From assembly GCA_028875855.1 (NCBI GenBank), contig JAGWVA010000006.1, forward strand, positions 27,340 to 91,339: a stretch of DNA of 64,000 bases. Direction: 5' to 3'. The stretch's first letter is position 1. Each line of letters starts with the position of its first letter. The notes under the pieces are model-generated. The model saw only the letters and a list, made by a program, of their open reading frames with translations, had not been told where the DNA came from and did not search any database. Shown one piece after another: positions 19,743 to 30,409 of this stretch. The DNA is from Paracoccaceae bacterium. Its GTDB lineage: Bacteria; Pseudomonadota; Alphaproteobacteria; Rhodobacterales; Rhodobacteraceae. Position numbers and translations under genes: made by a program.

Positions 19743-20870
19743 TCAGCCCGCGATCTCGTCCTGATCCTGCCCGAGCTTCGGCGCGGGGCGGTTCAGGTCC
19801 AGTTCCGCCCCCGAGAAGGTGAAGGGCGACCGCACCCCCGGCACGCCATCGGGCGCGATCTTAAGCCCGCGCGCCACGACCTGCGGATCAGCAAAGACCT
19901 CGGCCAGATCGTTGATCGGCCCGGCAGGCACGCCCGCCGCCTCGCAGGCGGCCAGCAGGTCGGCCTTGGCCCATGTCTTCGTCGCCGCCGTCAACCGCCG
20001 GGTCATGTCTTCACGGTTGGCCACGCGGTCGGCATTGGTCAGGAAGTCCGGCGCCTCGGCCATGTCCAAAAGATGCAGGATCTGGCAGAGCCGGCGATAT
20101 TGCGAGTCATTCCCGGTGGCGATGATGATCCATCCGTCGGCGCAATCGAACACCGCATAGGGCGCAAGGTTGGGATGCGCGTTGCCCATCTTCACGGGCG
20201 CCGTCCCGGTCGCAAGGTAGTTCATCGCCTGATTGGCCATGATCGCCACTGCCACGTCCATCAGGGCCATGTCGATGTGCTGGCCCCTTCCGGTGGCGCC
20301 CCGCTGGTGCAGCGCGGCAAGGATCGCGGTCGATGCATAGATGCCGGTGAAGATATCCGTGACCGCCACGCCCACCTTCTGCGGCTGTCCGTCCGGGGCG
20401 CCGGTCACGCTCATCAGCCCGGCCATGCCCTGAATGATGAAGTCGTAGCCCGCGCGAGAGGCATAGGGACCGGTCTGCCCGAATCCGGTGATCGAGCAAT
20501 AGATGAGCCCGGGGTTGATCGCGGCGAGGCTTTCGTAATCCAGCCCGTATTTCTTCAGCCCGCCCAGCTTGAAGTTCTCGATCACGACGTCGGCGTCCGC
20601 GACAAGGCGCCGGACCAGCGCCTGCCCCTCGGGCGTGGTGAAATCCGCGGTGACGGATTTCTTGCCCCGGTTCGCGGCGTGGAAATAGGCGGCCGAGCGG
20701 TCGCCCTCGCGCTCGATGAACGGGGGGCCCCAGCGGCGGGTGTCGTCGCCCTCGGGCGCTTCGACCTTGATGACCTCGGCGCCAAGGTCGGCGAGCGTCT
20801 GACCGGCCCAGGGGCCAGCCAGGATGCGTGCCAGTTCGACGACTTTCACACCGCTGAGGGGAGACGCCAT
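19743..20870 (-). CDS. CaiB/BaiF family CoA-transferase
   Basis: LSGVKVVELARILAGPWAGQTLADLGAEVIKVEAPEGDDTRRWGPP. Confidence 0.94.
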   Translation of the reverse strand: MASPLSGVKVVELARILAGPWAGQTLADLGAEVIKVEAPEGDDTRRWGPPFIEREGDRSAAYFHAANRGKKSVTADFTTPEGQALVRRLVADADVVIENFKLGGLKKYGLDYESLAAINPGLIYCSITGFGQTGPYASRAGYDFIIQGMAGLMSVTGAPDGQPQKVGVAVTDIFTGIYASTAILAALHQRGATGRGQHIDMALMDVAVAIMANQAMNYLATGTAPVKMGNAHPNLAPYAVFDCADGWIIIATGNDSQYRRLCQILHLLDMAEAPDFLTNADRVANREDMTRRLTAATKTWAKADLLAACEAAGVPAGPINDLAEVFADPQVVARGLKIAPDGVPGVRSPFTFSGAELDLNRPAPKLGQDQDEIAG

Positions 20871-20871
20871 C

Positions 20872-21528
20872 TTACTTGGACTTCGCCAGTTCCGCGTCGA
20901 GGATCTTGGCGAATTCCTCATAGCCCATGTTCTGATGGGTCGTGCCGTCGATCACGAACGAGGGCGTGCCCTCGATGTGGTCGGCAGCCGTGTCCTTCTG
21001 GAACTTGGCAACCATGGCCTGCGCCATCTTCCCGTCGGTCATGCACTTGTCCAGATCGGCGCTGGAGATGCCGGCGGCAAGGCCGATCTTGCGCAGGTTG
21101 GCGACGGCCTGGTTCGGATCGCTGGTCCCGGCCCATTCGCGCTGCTTGTTATAGAGCATGTCCACGATGCCGAAGTAACGCATCGCACCGCCGCATTGCG
21201 CCATCATCCCGGCCCAGAGGCCGTATTTGTCGAAATAGACCTCGCGGATGGTGAAGCGGATCTTGCCGTTATCGATGTAGTTCTTCTTGATCTTCGGCCA
21301 GACGGTGGCGTGGAACTCCTCGCAATGCGGGCAGGTGAAGGACAGGTATTCGATCACATGCACCTTCGCATCGGGGTTCCCGATCGACATGTCGGGGATC
21401 GCGGGCAGGTCCTGCGTTGCGGATGCGGCCGCCGTGTCGGCCGCCATCGCGCGCTGCGGCGCCGCCATCCACAGGCCGCCCGCGATCAGCGCCGCGCCAA
21501 GCGCCAGAAGTGTCCGTTTGAATGCCAT
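20872..21528 (-). CDS. DsbA family thiol:disulfide oxidoreductase
   Basis: Signal peptide; VIEYLSFTCPHCEEFHATVWP; GTPSFVIDG. Confidence 0.92.
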   Translation of the reverse strand: MAFKRTLLALGAALIAGGLWMAAPQRAMAADTAAASATQDLPAIPDMSIGNPDAKVHVIEYLSFTCPHCEEFHATVWPKIKKNYIDNGKIRFTIREVYFDKYGLWAGMMAQCGGAMRYFGIVDMLYNKQREWAGTSDPNQAVANLRKIGLAAGISSADLDKCMTDGKMAQAMVAKFQKDTAADHIEGTPSFVIDGTTHQNMGYEEFAKILDAELAKSK

Positions 21529-21532
21529 CTGT

Positions 21533-22069
21533 TCAGCCTTTCCGTTTCCCGGATCGTGTTAAGACGTTTTTTCCCAGTTCTTCAAGCGCAGCGCGCAGGC
21601 CTGCGTCCCGGATCGGCTCTGCCGCGCGGACAGCCGCCTGTTCCGCCACCGGATCGGGCCGAGGCGGCTCAGGGGGTTTCGGGGTGAAGGCCACCCGTCC
21701 CTCGGCAAAGCCCGTGGACGCCGTCTGGGTGATCAGGATGCGCGAGACGGCCGCATAGCCATAGCAGGCGTTCACCCTGTCGCGGATGCGGTCCTTCTGC
21801 ATCTCGATCAACGGGGCCTGCGCGCCGGTGGTCAGCAGCGTCAGCGTCGCCCCCATCGCGCCCCGGCCGTAGGCGATCTTGACCGGCAGGGCGGCGGCGG
21901 CGACATCGTCGCCCACCACCTCCGCCCAGTGGGTCAGAAGCCGCGACACCGCAAAGCCCCGGCTTTCGCCAGCCACGCGAATGCGGTCCTTCAGCAGGCC
22001 CGATGCCGCTTCGAAACCGCGCATCCGGCGGGCCGGGGGCGGGCCGGGGTTCTGGTTTCTCGGCGTCAT
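21533..22069 (-). CDS. DUF721 (DciA-like) protein
   Basis: LLTHWAEVVGDDVAAAALPVKI; RDRVNACYGYAAVSRILITQT. Confidence 0.78.
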   Translation of the reverse strand: MTPRNQNPGPPPARRMRGFEAASGLLKDRIRVAGESRGFAVSRLLTHWAEVVGDDVAAAALPVKIAYGRGAMGATLTLLTTGAQAPLIEMQKDRIRDRVNACYGYAAVSRILITQTASTGFAEGRVAFTPKPPEPPRPDPVAEQAAVRAAEPIRDAGLRAALEELGKNVLTRSGKRKG

Positions 22070-22153
22070 CCTCTGTCCATTCCCGAACTCACGGCTATTC
22101 TATCGCGGGGCTGGCGCGATGCCAGCGGAACGATCGAGACGAGGGCATAAAGA

Positions 22154-23215
22154 TTGTGTGACGGTTTGGCCATCTCGGCGCAGCTTCTGGGCTGGTATGA
22201 TCGCAACGCCCGCGTCATGCCCTGGCGCGTGGGCCCGGCCGAGCGCAAGGCAGGCCAGCGCCCCGATCCCTACCGGGTCTGGCTGTCCGAGGTGATGTTG
22301 CAGCAGACCACCGTGGCGGCCGTGCGCGACTACTTCCACCGCTTCACCGAACGCTGGCCCAGCGTCAGCGATCTGGCGGCGGCCGAGGATGCCAGTGTGA
22401 TGGCCGAATGGGCGGGCCTTGGCTACTACGCTCGCGCCCGCAACCTGCTGAAATGCGCCCGCGCGGTGGCAACCGAACACAAAGGGCGGTTTCCTCAGAC
22501 CCGCGACGGGCTGCTTGGCCTTCCGGGGATCGGCCCCTACACGGCCGCCGCCGTCGCGGCGATTGCCTTCGACGAGGCGGCCACCGTGGTGGATGGCAAT
22601 GTGGAACGCGTGGTGGCGCGGCTCTTTGCGGTGGAAACGCCCCTGCCCGCCGCCAAGCCCGAGCTCACACGCCTTGCAGCGACGCTCACGCCGCAAGACC
22701 GCCCCGGCGACCATGCGCAGGCGATGATGGACCTTGGCGCGACGATCTGCACGCCGCGCAAGCCCGCCTGCGGCATCTGCCCGCTGGTCGAACCCTGCGC
22801 GGCGCGCGCCGCCGGACTCGCGGCCGACTTGCCGCGCAAGGCGCCCAAGGCCGAGAAACCCACCCGTTTCGGCATCGCCTACCTCGCCCGGCGCAGCGAC
22901 GGCGCCTGGCTCCTGGAACGGCGACCGGACAGGGGCCTGCTGGGCGGCATGCTGGGCTGGCCCGGGTCGGACTGGTCCGCCGCCCCCACACCCGCCCCGC
23001 CCCTTGCCGCAGACTGGCGCGCGGGGCCAGCCGAGGTGCGCCATACCTTCACCCATTTTCACCTGCGGCTCAGCCTGCGGATCGCCGAGGTGGGCCCCGA
23101 TGCCGCGCCGGACCGCGGCGCCTTCCTTCCCCGGGACGCGTTCCGGCCTTCGGACCTTCCCACGGTGATGCGCAAGGCCTTTGACGTTGCGCAAGGCGCG
23201 TTTGGCGGGAATTGA
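22154..23215 (+). CDS. mutY: A/G-specific adenine glycosylase
   Basis: MPWR, PYRVWLSEVMLQQTTVAAV, LPGIGPYTAAAVAAIAFDE, CTPRKPACGICPLVEPC (4Fe-4S). Start codon uncertain (TTG). Confidence 0.95.
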   Translation: MCDGLAISAQLLGWYDRNARVMPWRVGPAERKAGQRPDPYRVWLSEVMLQQTTVAAVRDYFHRFTERWPSVSDLAAAEDASVMAEWAGLGYYARARNLLKCARAVATEHKGRFPQTRDGLLGLPGIGPYTAAAVAAIAFDEAATVVDGNVERVVARLFAVETPLPAAKPELTRLAATLTPQDRPGDHAQAMMDLGATICTPRKPACGICPLVEPCAARAAGLAADLPRKAPKAEKPTRFGIAYLARRSDGAWLLERRPDRGLLGGMLGWPGSDWSAAPTPAPPLAADWRAGPAEVRHTFTHFHLRLSLRIAEVGPDAAPDRGAFLPRDAFRPSDLPTVMRKAFDVAQGAFGGN

Positions 23216-23261
23216 GAAATCCTGCGGATGCGTGTTTGATACCGCAAAGGAGGATGGCCAG

Positions 23262-24404
23262 ATGATCCCGCCACAGCAGGTTTCCCGGATTTCCAGCGCC
23301 CTGCCCTTCTGGCTGTCGCTGGGAACGTTGCCGCTCGCGGTGATCGGCGCGGCGCAGGGCGGGTGGGCGGTTCTTCTGCTGCCGATCTACACCTGGGGGC
23401 TTTTTTCGCTTCTGGATGCCGTGACGGGGCTGAACCTCGAGAATGCGGACCCGACCATGCCCGAACAGGGTCTGTTCTGGTATCGCCTCATCACGCTGAT
23501 CTGGTTCCCGCTGGAATTCTGCGTGCTGTTCGGCACGATCTGGTATGTTACCCACAGCGGCCACCTGACCACGCTGGAAAAGGTGGGGCTGTTCTTCGGC
23601 ATGGGCGTGATCTCGGGCACCGTCGGCATCAACTACAGCCACGAGCTGATGCACCAGAAATCAAGGCTGGAACGCTGGTTCGGCGACCTGCTGCTGGCCT
23701 GCGTGCTTTACAGCCATTTCCGCACCGAACACCTGCGGGTGCATCACCCCTGGGTCGGCACGCCGCGCGACACGGTGACGGCGCGCTACAACGAGGGCTT
23801 TCACCGCTTCTTCCCCCGCGTGCTGGTCGATGGCTATGCCTCGGCGTTCCGCGCAGAAAAGGCGATGCTGGCGCGCAAGTCGCTGCCGTGGTGGCACCGC
23901 TCGAACCCGTTCTGGCGCTACTGGGTGCTGGAGGCCCTGATGATCGCGCTGGCCGTGATCCTTGGCGGCTGGCAGGGTCTCGCGCTTTTTCTCTGGCAGG
24001 CCTTCGTCGCAGTCTGGCAGCTGGAGCTTGTGAACTACATCGAACATTACGGCCTGACCCGCCGCCACCTGGGCGAGGGGAAATACGAACACGTCCTGCC
24101 GCAGCATTCTTGGAACGCGGCGCACCGGGCGTCGAACTGGCTGCTGATCAACCTGCAACGCCATTCCGACCACCATTACAAACCCGACCGCCGCTTTCCC
24201 CTGCTGCAAAACCGGCCCGAGGCGGAGGCGCCACAGCTTCCCTACGGCTATCCGGTGATGACGATGGCGGCGATGGTGCCGCCCCTGTGGAAACGGGTGA
24301 TGAACCCGCGCGTGAAGGCATGGCGGCAGCAGTATTATCCCGACATCGCCGATTGGAAGCCCTGCAACAAGGCCCGGAACCCGATGCCGCGCGGCGCGGT
24401 CTGA
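23262..24404 (+). CDS. alkB: Alkane 1-monooxygenase (AlkB-type membrane di-iron hydroxylase)
   Basis: His boxes NYSHELMHQKS, RTEHLRVHHPWVGTP, NLQRHSDHHYKPDRRFP; NYIEHYGL. Confidence 0.92.
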   Translation: MIPPQQVSRISSALPFWLSLGTLPLAVIGAAQGGWAVLLLPIYTWGLFSLLDAVTGLNLENADPTMPEQGLFWYRLITLIWFPLEFCVLFGTIWYVTHSGHLTTLEKVGLFFGMGVISGTVGINYSHELMHQKSRLERWFGDLLLACVLYSHFRTEHLRVHHPWVGTPRDTVTARYNEGFHRFFPRVLVDGYASAFRAEKAMLARKSLPWWHRSNPFWRYWVLEALMIALAVILGGWQGLALFLWQAFVAVWQLELVNYIEHYGLTRRHLGEGKYEHVLPQHSWNAAHRASNWLLINLQRHSDHHYKPDRRFPLLQNRPEAEAPQLPYGYPVMTMAAMVPPLWKRVMNPRVKAWRQQYYPDIADWKPCNKARNPMPRGAV

Positions 24405-24409
24405 GGCGC

Positions 24410-25828
24410 ATGGCGAGCTGGGTCTATCTTCTCGTCTATCTCGGGTTTCAGGTCGCGGCGCTTTTGTGCGTGCGCTCGGCCATCGCCAACGGGCGCACCC
24501 CTCAGGGCGCGGTCGGCTGGGTCGTCTTCCTCTTCGCGGCCCCCTACATTGCCGTGCCGGTCTTCCTGATCTTCGGTCATCGCCGCTATCCCGGCTACAT
24601 CAGCATTCGCCGCGCGCTGCGGACCGAGATCGCGGCGCTGCGCGACTTGGCCGCCCGGCACGCGCCCCCGCGCGAAGCGGGCGATCCGGGCGACGTGGGC
24701 CGGCTCAAGGCATTCGAACGGCTGGCGGGCGTCCCCTTCGCCAACGGCAATGCGCTTCGACTGCTCCTGAACGGCGAGGCGGCCTTTTCCGAGATCTTCG
24801 CCGCCATCGACAGGGCAGAACGCTATCTGCTGATCCAGTTCTACACGATCAATGACGATCATCTTGGCCGCGATCTTGCCGACCGGCTGATCGCGCGGGC
24901 GCGGGCGGGCGTGCATGTGCATGTGCTCTATGATGCGATCGGCAGCGAGGTCACGCGCCGCTACCTCGCCCGGCTGCGCGAGGCTGGGGTGCAGATCCGC
25001 GACTTCCACGCGATCCGCCGCAGCCGGGGCCGGTTGCAGATCAATTTCCGCAACCACCGCAAGATCGTGGTCGTCGATGGCGCCGTGGCCTTCACCGGCG
25101 GCCTGAACGTCGGAAACGAATATGTCGGTCGCCGGCCCGCGCTGTCGCCCTGGCGCGACACGATGGTGCGGGTCGAGGGGCCGAGCGTGGCGCAGCTTCA
25201 GTTCGTCTTTGCCGAGGACTGGCTTTGGTCCTCGGGCGAGAAACTGGCGCTGGACTGGGAGCCGCGGCCCGCGCGGGGCACGGCAACCGCGCTTGTCCTT
25301 CCGCCCGGCCCCGCCGATCCGCAGGAGACCGGCAGCCTGTATTTCGTCAACGCCATCGGCGCGGCGCAGGAGCGGATCTGGATCGCCAGCGCCTATTTCG
25401 TGCCCGACACCGATGTGCTGTCGGCCCTCAAGGTCGCGGTCCTGCGCGGGGTGGACGTGCGTCTTCTGATCCCGGACCGGCGCGATCACTGGCTGGTCTG
25501 GCTTGCCGCCTATGGCTTCGTGGACGAGGTGCGCCACGCGGGCGTGGGCGTCTGGCGCTATACCGAGGGGTTCATGCACCAGAAGGTGCTGCTGATCGAC
25601 GACGACATCGCCTCGGTCGGGTCGATCAACCTCGACAACCGGTCGTGCCGGCTGAACTTCGAGGTGACGCTGATCGCGGCCGACCGCCCCTTTGCCGCCG
25701 AAGTGGCTCAGATGCTTGAACAGGACTTCACCCGGGCCGAACCGGTCCGGGCGACGCTGTCCCACAGGCGGGAAAAGGCGGTGCAACTGGCCGCACCGCT
25801 GGCACGGTTGCTGGCGCCGCTGCTGTAA
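24410..25828 (+). CDS. cls: Cardiolipin synthase (phospholipase D family)
   Basis: Two HKD motifs: FRNHRKIVVVDGAVAFTGGLNVGNEY and MHQKVLLIDDDIASVGSINLDNRS; N-terminal TM. Confidence 0.93.
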   Translation: MASWVYLLVYLGFQVAALLCVRSAIANGRTPQGAVGWVVFLFAAPYIAVPVFLIFGHRRYPGYISIRRALRTEIAALRDLAARHAPPREAGDPGDVGRLKAFERLAGVPFANGNALRLLLNGEAAFSEIFAAIDRAERYLLIQFYTINDDHLGRDLADRLIARARAGVHVHVLYDAIGSEVTRRYLARLREAGVQIRDFHAIRRSRGRLQINFRNHRKIVVVDGAVAFTGGLNVGNEYVGRRPALSPWRDTMVRVEGPSVAQLQFVFAEDWLWSSGEKLALDWEPRPARGTATALVLPPGPADPQETGSLYFVNAIGAAQERIWIASAYFVPDTDVLSALKVAVLRGVDVRLLIPDRRDHWLVWLAAYGFVDEVRHAGVGVWRYTEGFMHQKVLLIDDDIASVGSINLDNRSCRLNFEVTLIAADRPFAAEVAQMLEQDFTRAEPVRATLSHRREKAVQLAAPLARLLAPLL

Positions 25829-25857
25829 TGCCGGAACCGTCGTCCCGGCACGCGGCG

Positions 25858-27057
<1,200 letters not shown>

Positions 27058-27081
27058 TCAATGGTTTACGGAAATGCCTTG

Positions 27082-27690
27082 TCACAACATCTTGTGCACG
27101 GGGGCAAAGGAACGCCTATGGTGTGGGGTCACCCCAAAATCTTGAAGCGCCTGCAGATGTGCCTTTGACCCGTAACCGGCGTTCGTCTCCCAGCCGTATC
27201 CGGGGTGCTGTTGCGCCAAATCCACCATGATCGCGTCGCGGGCCACCTTTGCCACGATCGAGGCGGCCGCGATGGACAGGACCCGCGCGTCGCCCTTCAC
27301 CACCGCCTCGGCCGGGATGGTCAGGCCCCGGGGGATCATGTTGCCGTCGATCAGAAGGTGATCGGGTGGGGCCCGCAGGCCCGCCACGGCCCGCTCCATC
27401 GCCAGATGACTTGCGCGCAGGATGTTCAGCCGGTCGATCTCTTCCACGCTGGCATGGGCGACCGACACCTCGGCCACCGCACGGATGGCCGCATCCAGCG
27501 CAAGCCGGCGCTTCGCGGTTAACGCCTTGGAATCGTTCAGGCCTTCGGGGATGCGACCGGGGTCGAGGATCACGGCGGCGGCGGTGACGGGACCGGCAAG
27601 GGAACCGCGTCCCACCTCGTCCAGCCCGGCAATGCGAAACAGCCCGCGGGCGCGGGCTGCGGTTTCGAAAGAGAAATCAGGTGCGGTCAT
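27082..27690 (-). CDS. rnhB: Ribonuclease HII
   Basis: [57 protein letters not shown]. Confidence 0.95.
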   Translation of the reverse strand: MTAPDFSFETAARARGLFRIAGLDEVGRGSLAGPVTAAAVILDPGRIPEGLNDSKALTAKRRLALDAAIRAVAEVSVAHASVEEIDRLNILRASHLAMERAVAGLRAPPDHLLIDGNMIPRGLTIPAEAVVKGDARVLSIAAASIVAKVARDAIMVDLAQQHPGYGWETNAGYGSKAHLQALQDFGVTPHHRRSFAPVHKML

Positions 27691-27738
27691 TGCGGCAGAT
27701 CACCCGATCCGCCGCCGCGCCGCAAGCCGCCTTGAGGA

Positions 27739-28020
27739 TCAATCCTCCCAGTGACGGTGCCAGCCATCATCGTGGCGCCACGCCCAGCGGCGATCCCGAC
27801 GCCAGCCCCAGCGATGTTCGGGCTCGCGGTAGCGTTCGACGACGACAACACGGCCGCGGTCATGGGCATGGGCGGCATCGGCGATGATCGCCAGAGCCGT
27901 GGCCCCGGCGATGAAGCCGAAAAGCCTGCCGTCATCCGCACGTGCGGGGGCGGCGGTGAAGCTGGCCATCAGCATCGCGCCGGCGGCGAGCGTCAGGGGG
28001 ACGAACTTGCGCATGGTCAT
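27739..28020 (-). CDS. Small secreted protein, basic/aromatic C-terminus, unknown function
   Basis: 93 aa, signal peptide MRKFVPLTLAAGAMLMASFTAAPARA; HRWGWRRDRRWAWRHDDGWHRHWED. Confidence 0.6.
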   Translation of the reverse strand: MTMRKFVPLTLAAGAMLMASFTAAPARADDGRLFGFIAGATALAIIADAAHAHDRGRVVVVERYREPEHRWGWRRDRRWAWRHDDGWHRHWED

Positions 28021-28191
28021 CTCGTGTTCCTTTCAACATTGCGGCGCGGCGAGGGGGACCCGCGTCCTCGATGGCTCAGAAGTGGGCCCGGACGCCTCTG
28101 CAGAGCAATATCGGGCGTTTGTTATACGATAACCGCAGCGGTTTCTGCCGCCGTTATTGAATTGAACGGGCAGGTTGGCCATTGTCCGCCC

Positions 28192-28506
28192 ATGACACGA
28201 TCGCACCGCCCCCGCCTGACCCTTCTGCTGGCTGCGCCGCTTGTGGCGCTGGCTCTGGCAGGTCCCGCATCCGCGGCCGGATGCTATGCCGACTACAAGG
28301 CAAAGCGGGACAACCCGCTTCGCCTGCACTACGGAGTGATTGCCCTGAACGGCCCGGCCTGTCATGGCAGGGAAGCCGCCGCATCGGCAATTTCTCACCG
28401 GATCGCCAAGGGGGGCTGGACCTTGCTGGCGGTCCTGTCCATCTTCGGCCCCGACGGATTGGCCCAGAGGAAGCAGAGTGCCGGAGCCTTCTACCTCCGC
28501 TACTGA
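28192..28506 (+). CDS. Small secreted protein, unknown function
   Basis: 105 codons, signal peptide LLLAAPLVALALAGPASAAGCYADYKAKRDNPLRLHYGVIAL. Confidence 0.65.
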   Translation: MTRSHRPRLTLLLAAPLVALALAGPASAAGCYADYKAKRDNPLRLHYGVIALNGPACHGREAAASAISHRIAKGGWTLLAVLSIFGPDGLAQRKQSAGAFYLRY

Positions 28507-29182
28507 CAGCCTGCGCGCGGGAAACCGCGTCGTGGCCATCGGTATCGCCGCCATCGTCGCGATCCTCGCGCTGGCGGCGGTGTTGCTGTTCGTGAACCTG
28601 CCCGACGCCAACGCCTTCAACGCGCGCGTGGAACAGATCTTCGCGCAGAACAACGCGCTGACCTCGGCCAGCGACATCAAGCTGCTCGAAATCCTCGCGC
28701 AGTCCGGCACGGCGTTTTCAGACGTGCTCGCCTCCTACCGCGTGGTGATCTTCGTGCTGCTGGTCTTTGCCACCGGGCTTCTGATCGCCTCGCTGGTGTT
28801 TCTGGTGACCATCATCGCGCAGAACCGCCGCATCTCGGCCATTCAGGCGACGGGGATACAGGTCTCGTCGCTCGTCATCAGCCGGGCCGAGAACATGGTC
28901 TATCTCAACAGCCTTGGCTTCAAGCTGACGGAAGCGGCCATCGAAACGCTGTCGGCGCTGGCCGAGGCGCGGATGGACGACGACATCCTGTCGGGCGCGG
29001 ACCTCGAGGCGGTGATCACCGGCAAGTCCGCCGCCGATTGCGACGAGGCCGCGGGCGCCACCCGGATCAAGCGGCTGCGCGATACGCTGGGCAACCAGCT
29101 TGTCAGCGAACTGCTGGTCAAGAACATCGCGCGGCGGGGCTACATGCTGGCCATCGACAAGTCCGTGATCCGGATGGATTGA
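28478..29182 (+). CDS. Membrane protein with two TM segments and cytosolic domain, unknown function
   Basis: GTG start giving MPEPSTSATDSLRAGNRVVAIGIAAIVAILALAAVLLFVNL; second TM VVIFVLLVFATGLLIASLVFLVTIIAQ; overlaps previous gene by 29 nt. Confidence 0.75.
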   Translation: MPEPSTSATDSLRAGNRVVAIGIAAIVAILALAAVLLFVNLPDANAFNARVEQIFAQNNALTSASDIKLLEILAQSGTAFSDVLASYRVVIFVLLVFATGLLIASLVFLVTIIAQNRRISAIQATGIQVSSLVISRAENMVYLNSLGFKLTEAAIETLSALAEARMDDDILSGADLEAVITGKSAADCDEAAGATRIKRLRDTLGNQLVSELLVKNIARRGYMLAIDKSVIRMD

Positions 29183-29276
29183 CCCCCCGGGGGCGCTGGC
29201 GGGTTGCGCCGCGGGGCCGCCTCCCCTATACGCGCCCCTCGCTTGCCCGTGCCTTTGGCCCGTGGGGGATTCGCCT

Positions 29277-30374
29277 ATGCTGACGACGCCTTACTATCTG
29301 ATCGACCGTGCGGCGCTTGCGCGCAACATGGCCGTCATCGACCGGCTGCAGGCCGCATCGGGGGCCAAGGCTCTTCTCGCGCTGAAATGCTTCGCCACCT
29401 GGCCGGTGTTCGACACGATGCGGCCCCACATGGCCGGCACGACGTCTTCGTCGCTTTACGAACTCCGTCTGGGGCGCGAGAAATTCGGGGGCGAGACGCA
29501 TGCCTATTCCGTCGCCTGGGCCGAAGACGAGATCGACGAGGCGGTGAGTTACGCCGACAAGATCATCTTCAACTCGATCAGCCAGCTTGAGCGGTTCGCC
29601 GACCGTGCGTCCGGCATCGAACGCGGGCTGCGGTTGAATCCGCGCTTCTCGACCTCGGGCTTTGACCTTGCCGACCCGGCGCGGCCGTTCTCGCGGCTGG
29701 GCGAATGGGACGCGGACAAGATCATGGCCGTGATCGACCGCATCTCGGGCTTCATGATCCATTACAACTGCGAGAATGCGGATTTCGACCTGTTCGACCG
29801 CCAGCTTGGCCGGATCGAGGCCGAGTTCGCGCCGCTTCTGGAAAAGGTCCGCTGGGTCAGCCTTGGCGGCGGCATCCATTTCACCGGCAAGGACTACCCC
29901 GTCGAGGCGCTGGCCGCGCGGCTGAAGGCCTTTGCCGAGCGGTTCGGCGTGCAGGTTTATCTTGAACCCGGAGAGGCCGCGATCACCCAGACCACGACGC
30001 TTGAGGTGACGGTTCTCGACGTGCTGGAGAACGAGAAGAAGCTTGCCATTGTGGACAGCTCGATCGAGGCGCATATGCTCGACCTTCTGATCTACCGCGA
30101 AAGCGCGAAAATGGCGCCGAACGCGGGCGATCACGCCTACATGGTCTGCGGCAAGTCCTGCCTTGCGGGCGACATCTTCGGCGAGTTCCGCTTTGACCGC
30201 CCCCTGAAGGTTGGCGACCGGCTGTCGATGCTGGATGCGGCCGGTTACACAATGGTCAAGAAGAACTGGTTTAACGGCGTGAAGATGCCCGCGATCGCGA
30301 TCCGCGAGCTGGACGGCTCCATCACGGTCGCGCGGCAGTTCGGTTACGCGGATTATGAATCGAGCCTCGGCTGA
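29277..30374 (+). CDS. nspC: Carboxynorspermidine decarboxylase
   Basis: TPYYLIDRAALARNMAVIDRLQAASGAKALLALKCFATW; GGGIHFTGKDYP; CLAGDIFGEF. Confidence 0.92.
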   Translation: MLTTPYYLIDRAALARNMAVIDRLQAASGAKALLALKCFATWPVFDTMRPHMAGTTSSSLYELRLGREKFGGETHAYSVAWAEDEIDEAVSYADKIIFNSISQLERFADRASGIERGLRLNPRFSTSGFDLADPARPFSRLGEWDADKIMAVIDRISGFMIHYNCENADFDLFDRQLGRIEAEFAPLLEKVRWVSLGGGIHFTGKDYPVEALAARLKAFAERFGVQVYLEPGEAAITQTTTLEVTVLDVLENEKKLAIVDSSIEAHMLDLLIYRESAKMAPNAGDHAYMVCGKSCLAGDIFGEFRFDRPLKVGDRLSMLDAAGYTMVKKNWFNGVKMPAIAIRELDGSITVARQFGYADYESSLG

Positions 30375-30409
30375 GGCATCCCCCTGTCCTGTCGAAAGGA
30401 GGTTCCCGG

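Noticed and set aside
27725-27752. TTGAGGATCAA near rnhB as an FNR box
   Set aside because: Half-site spacing is wrong for TTGAT-N4-ATCAA; better explained as a chance small palindrome.
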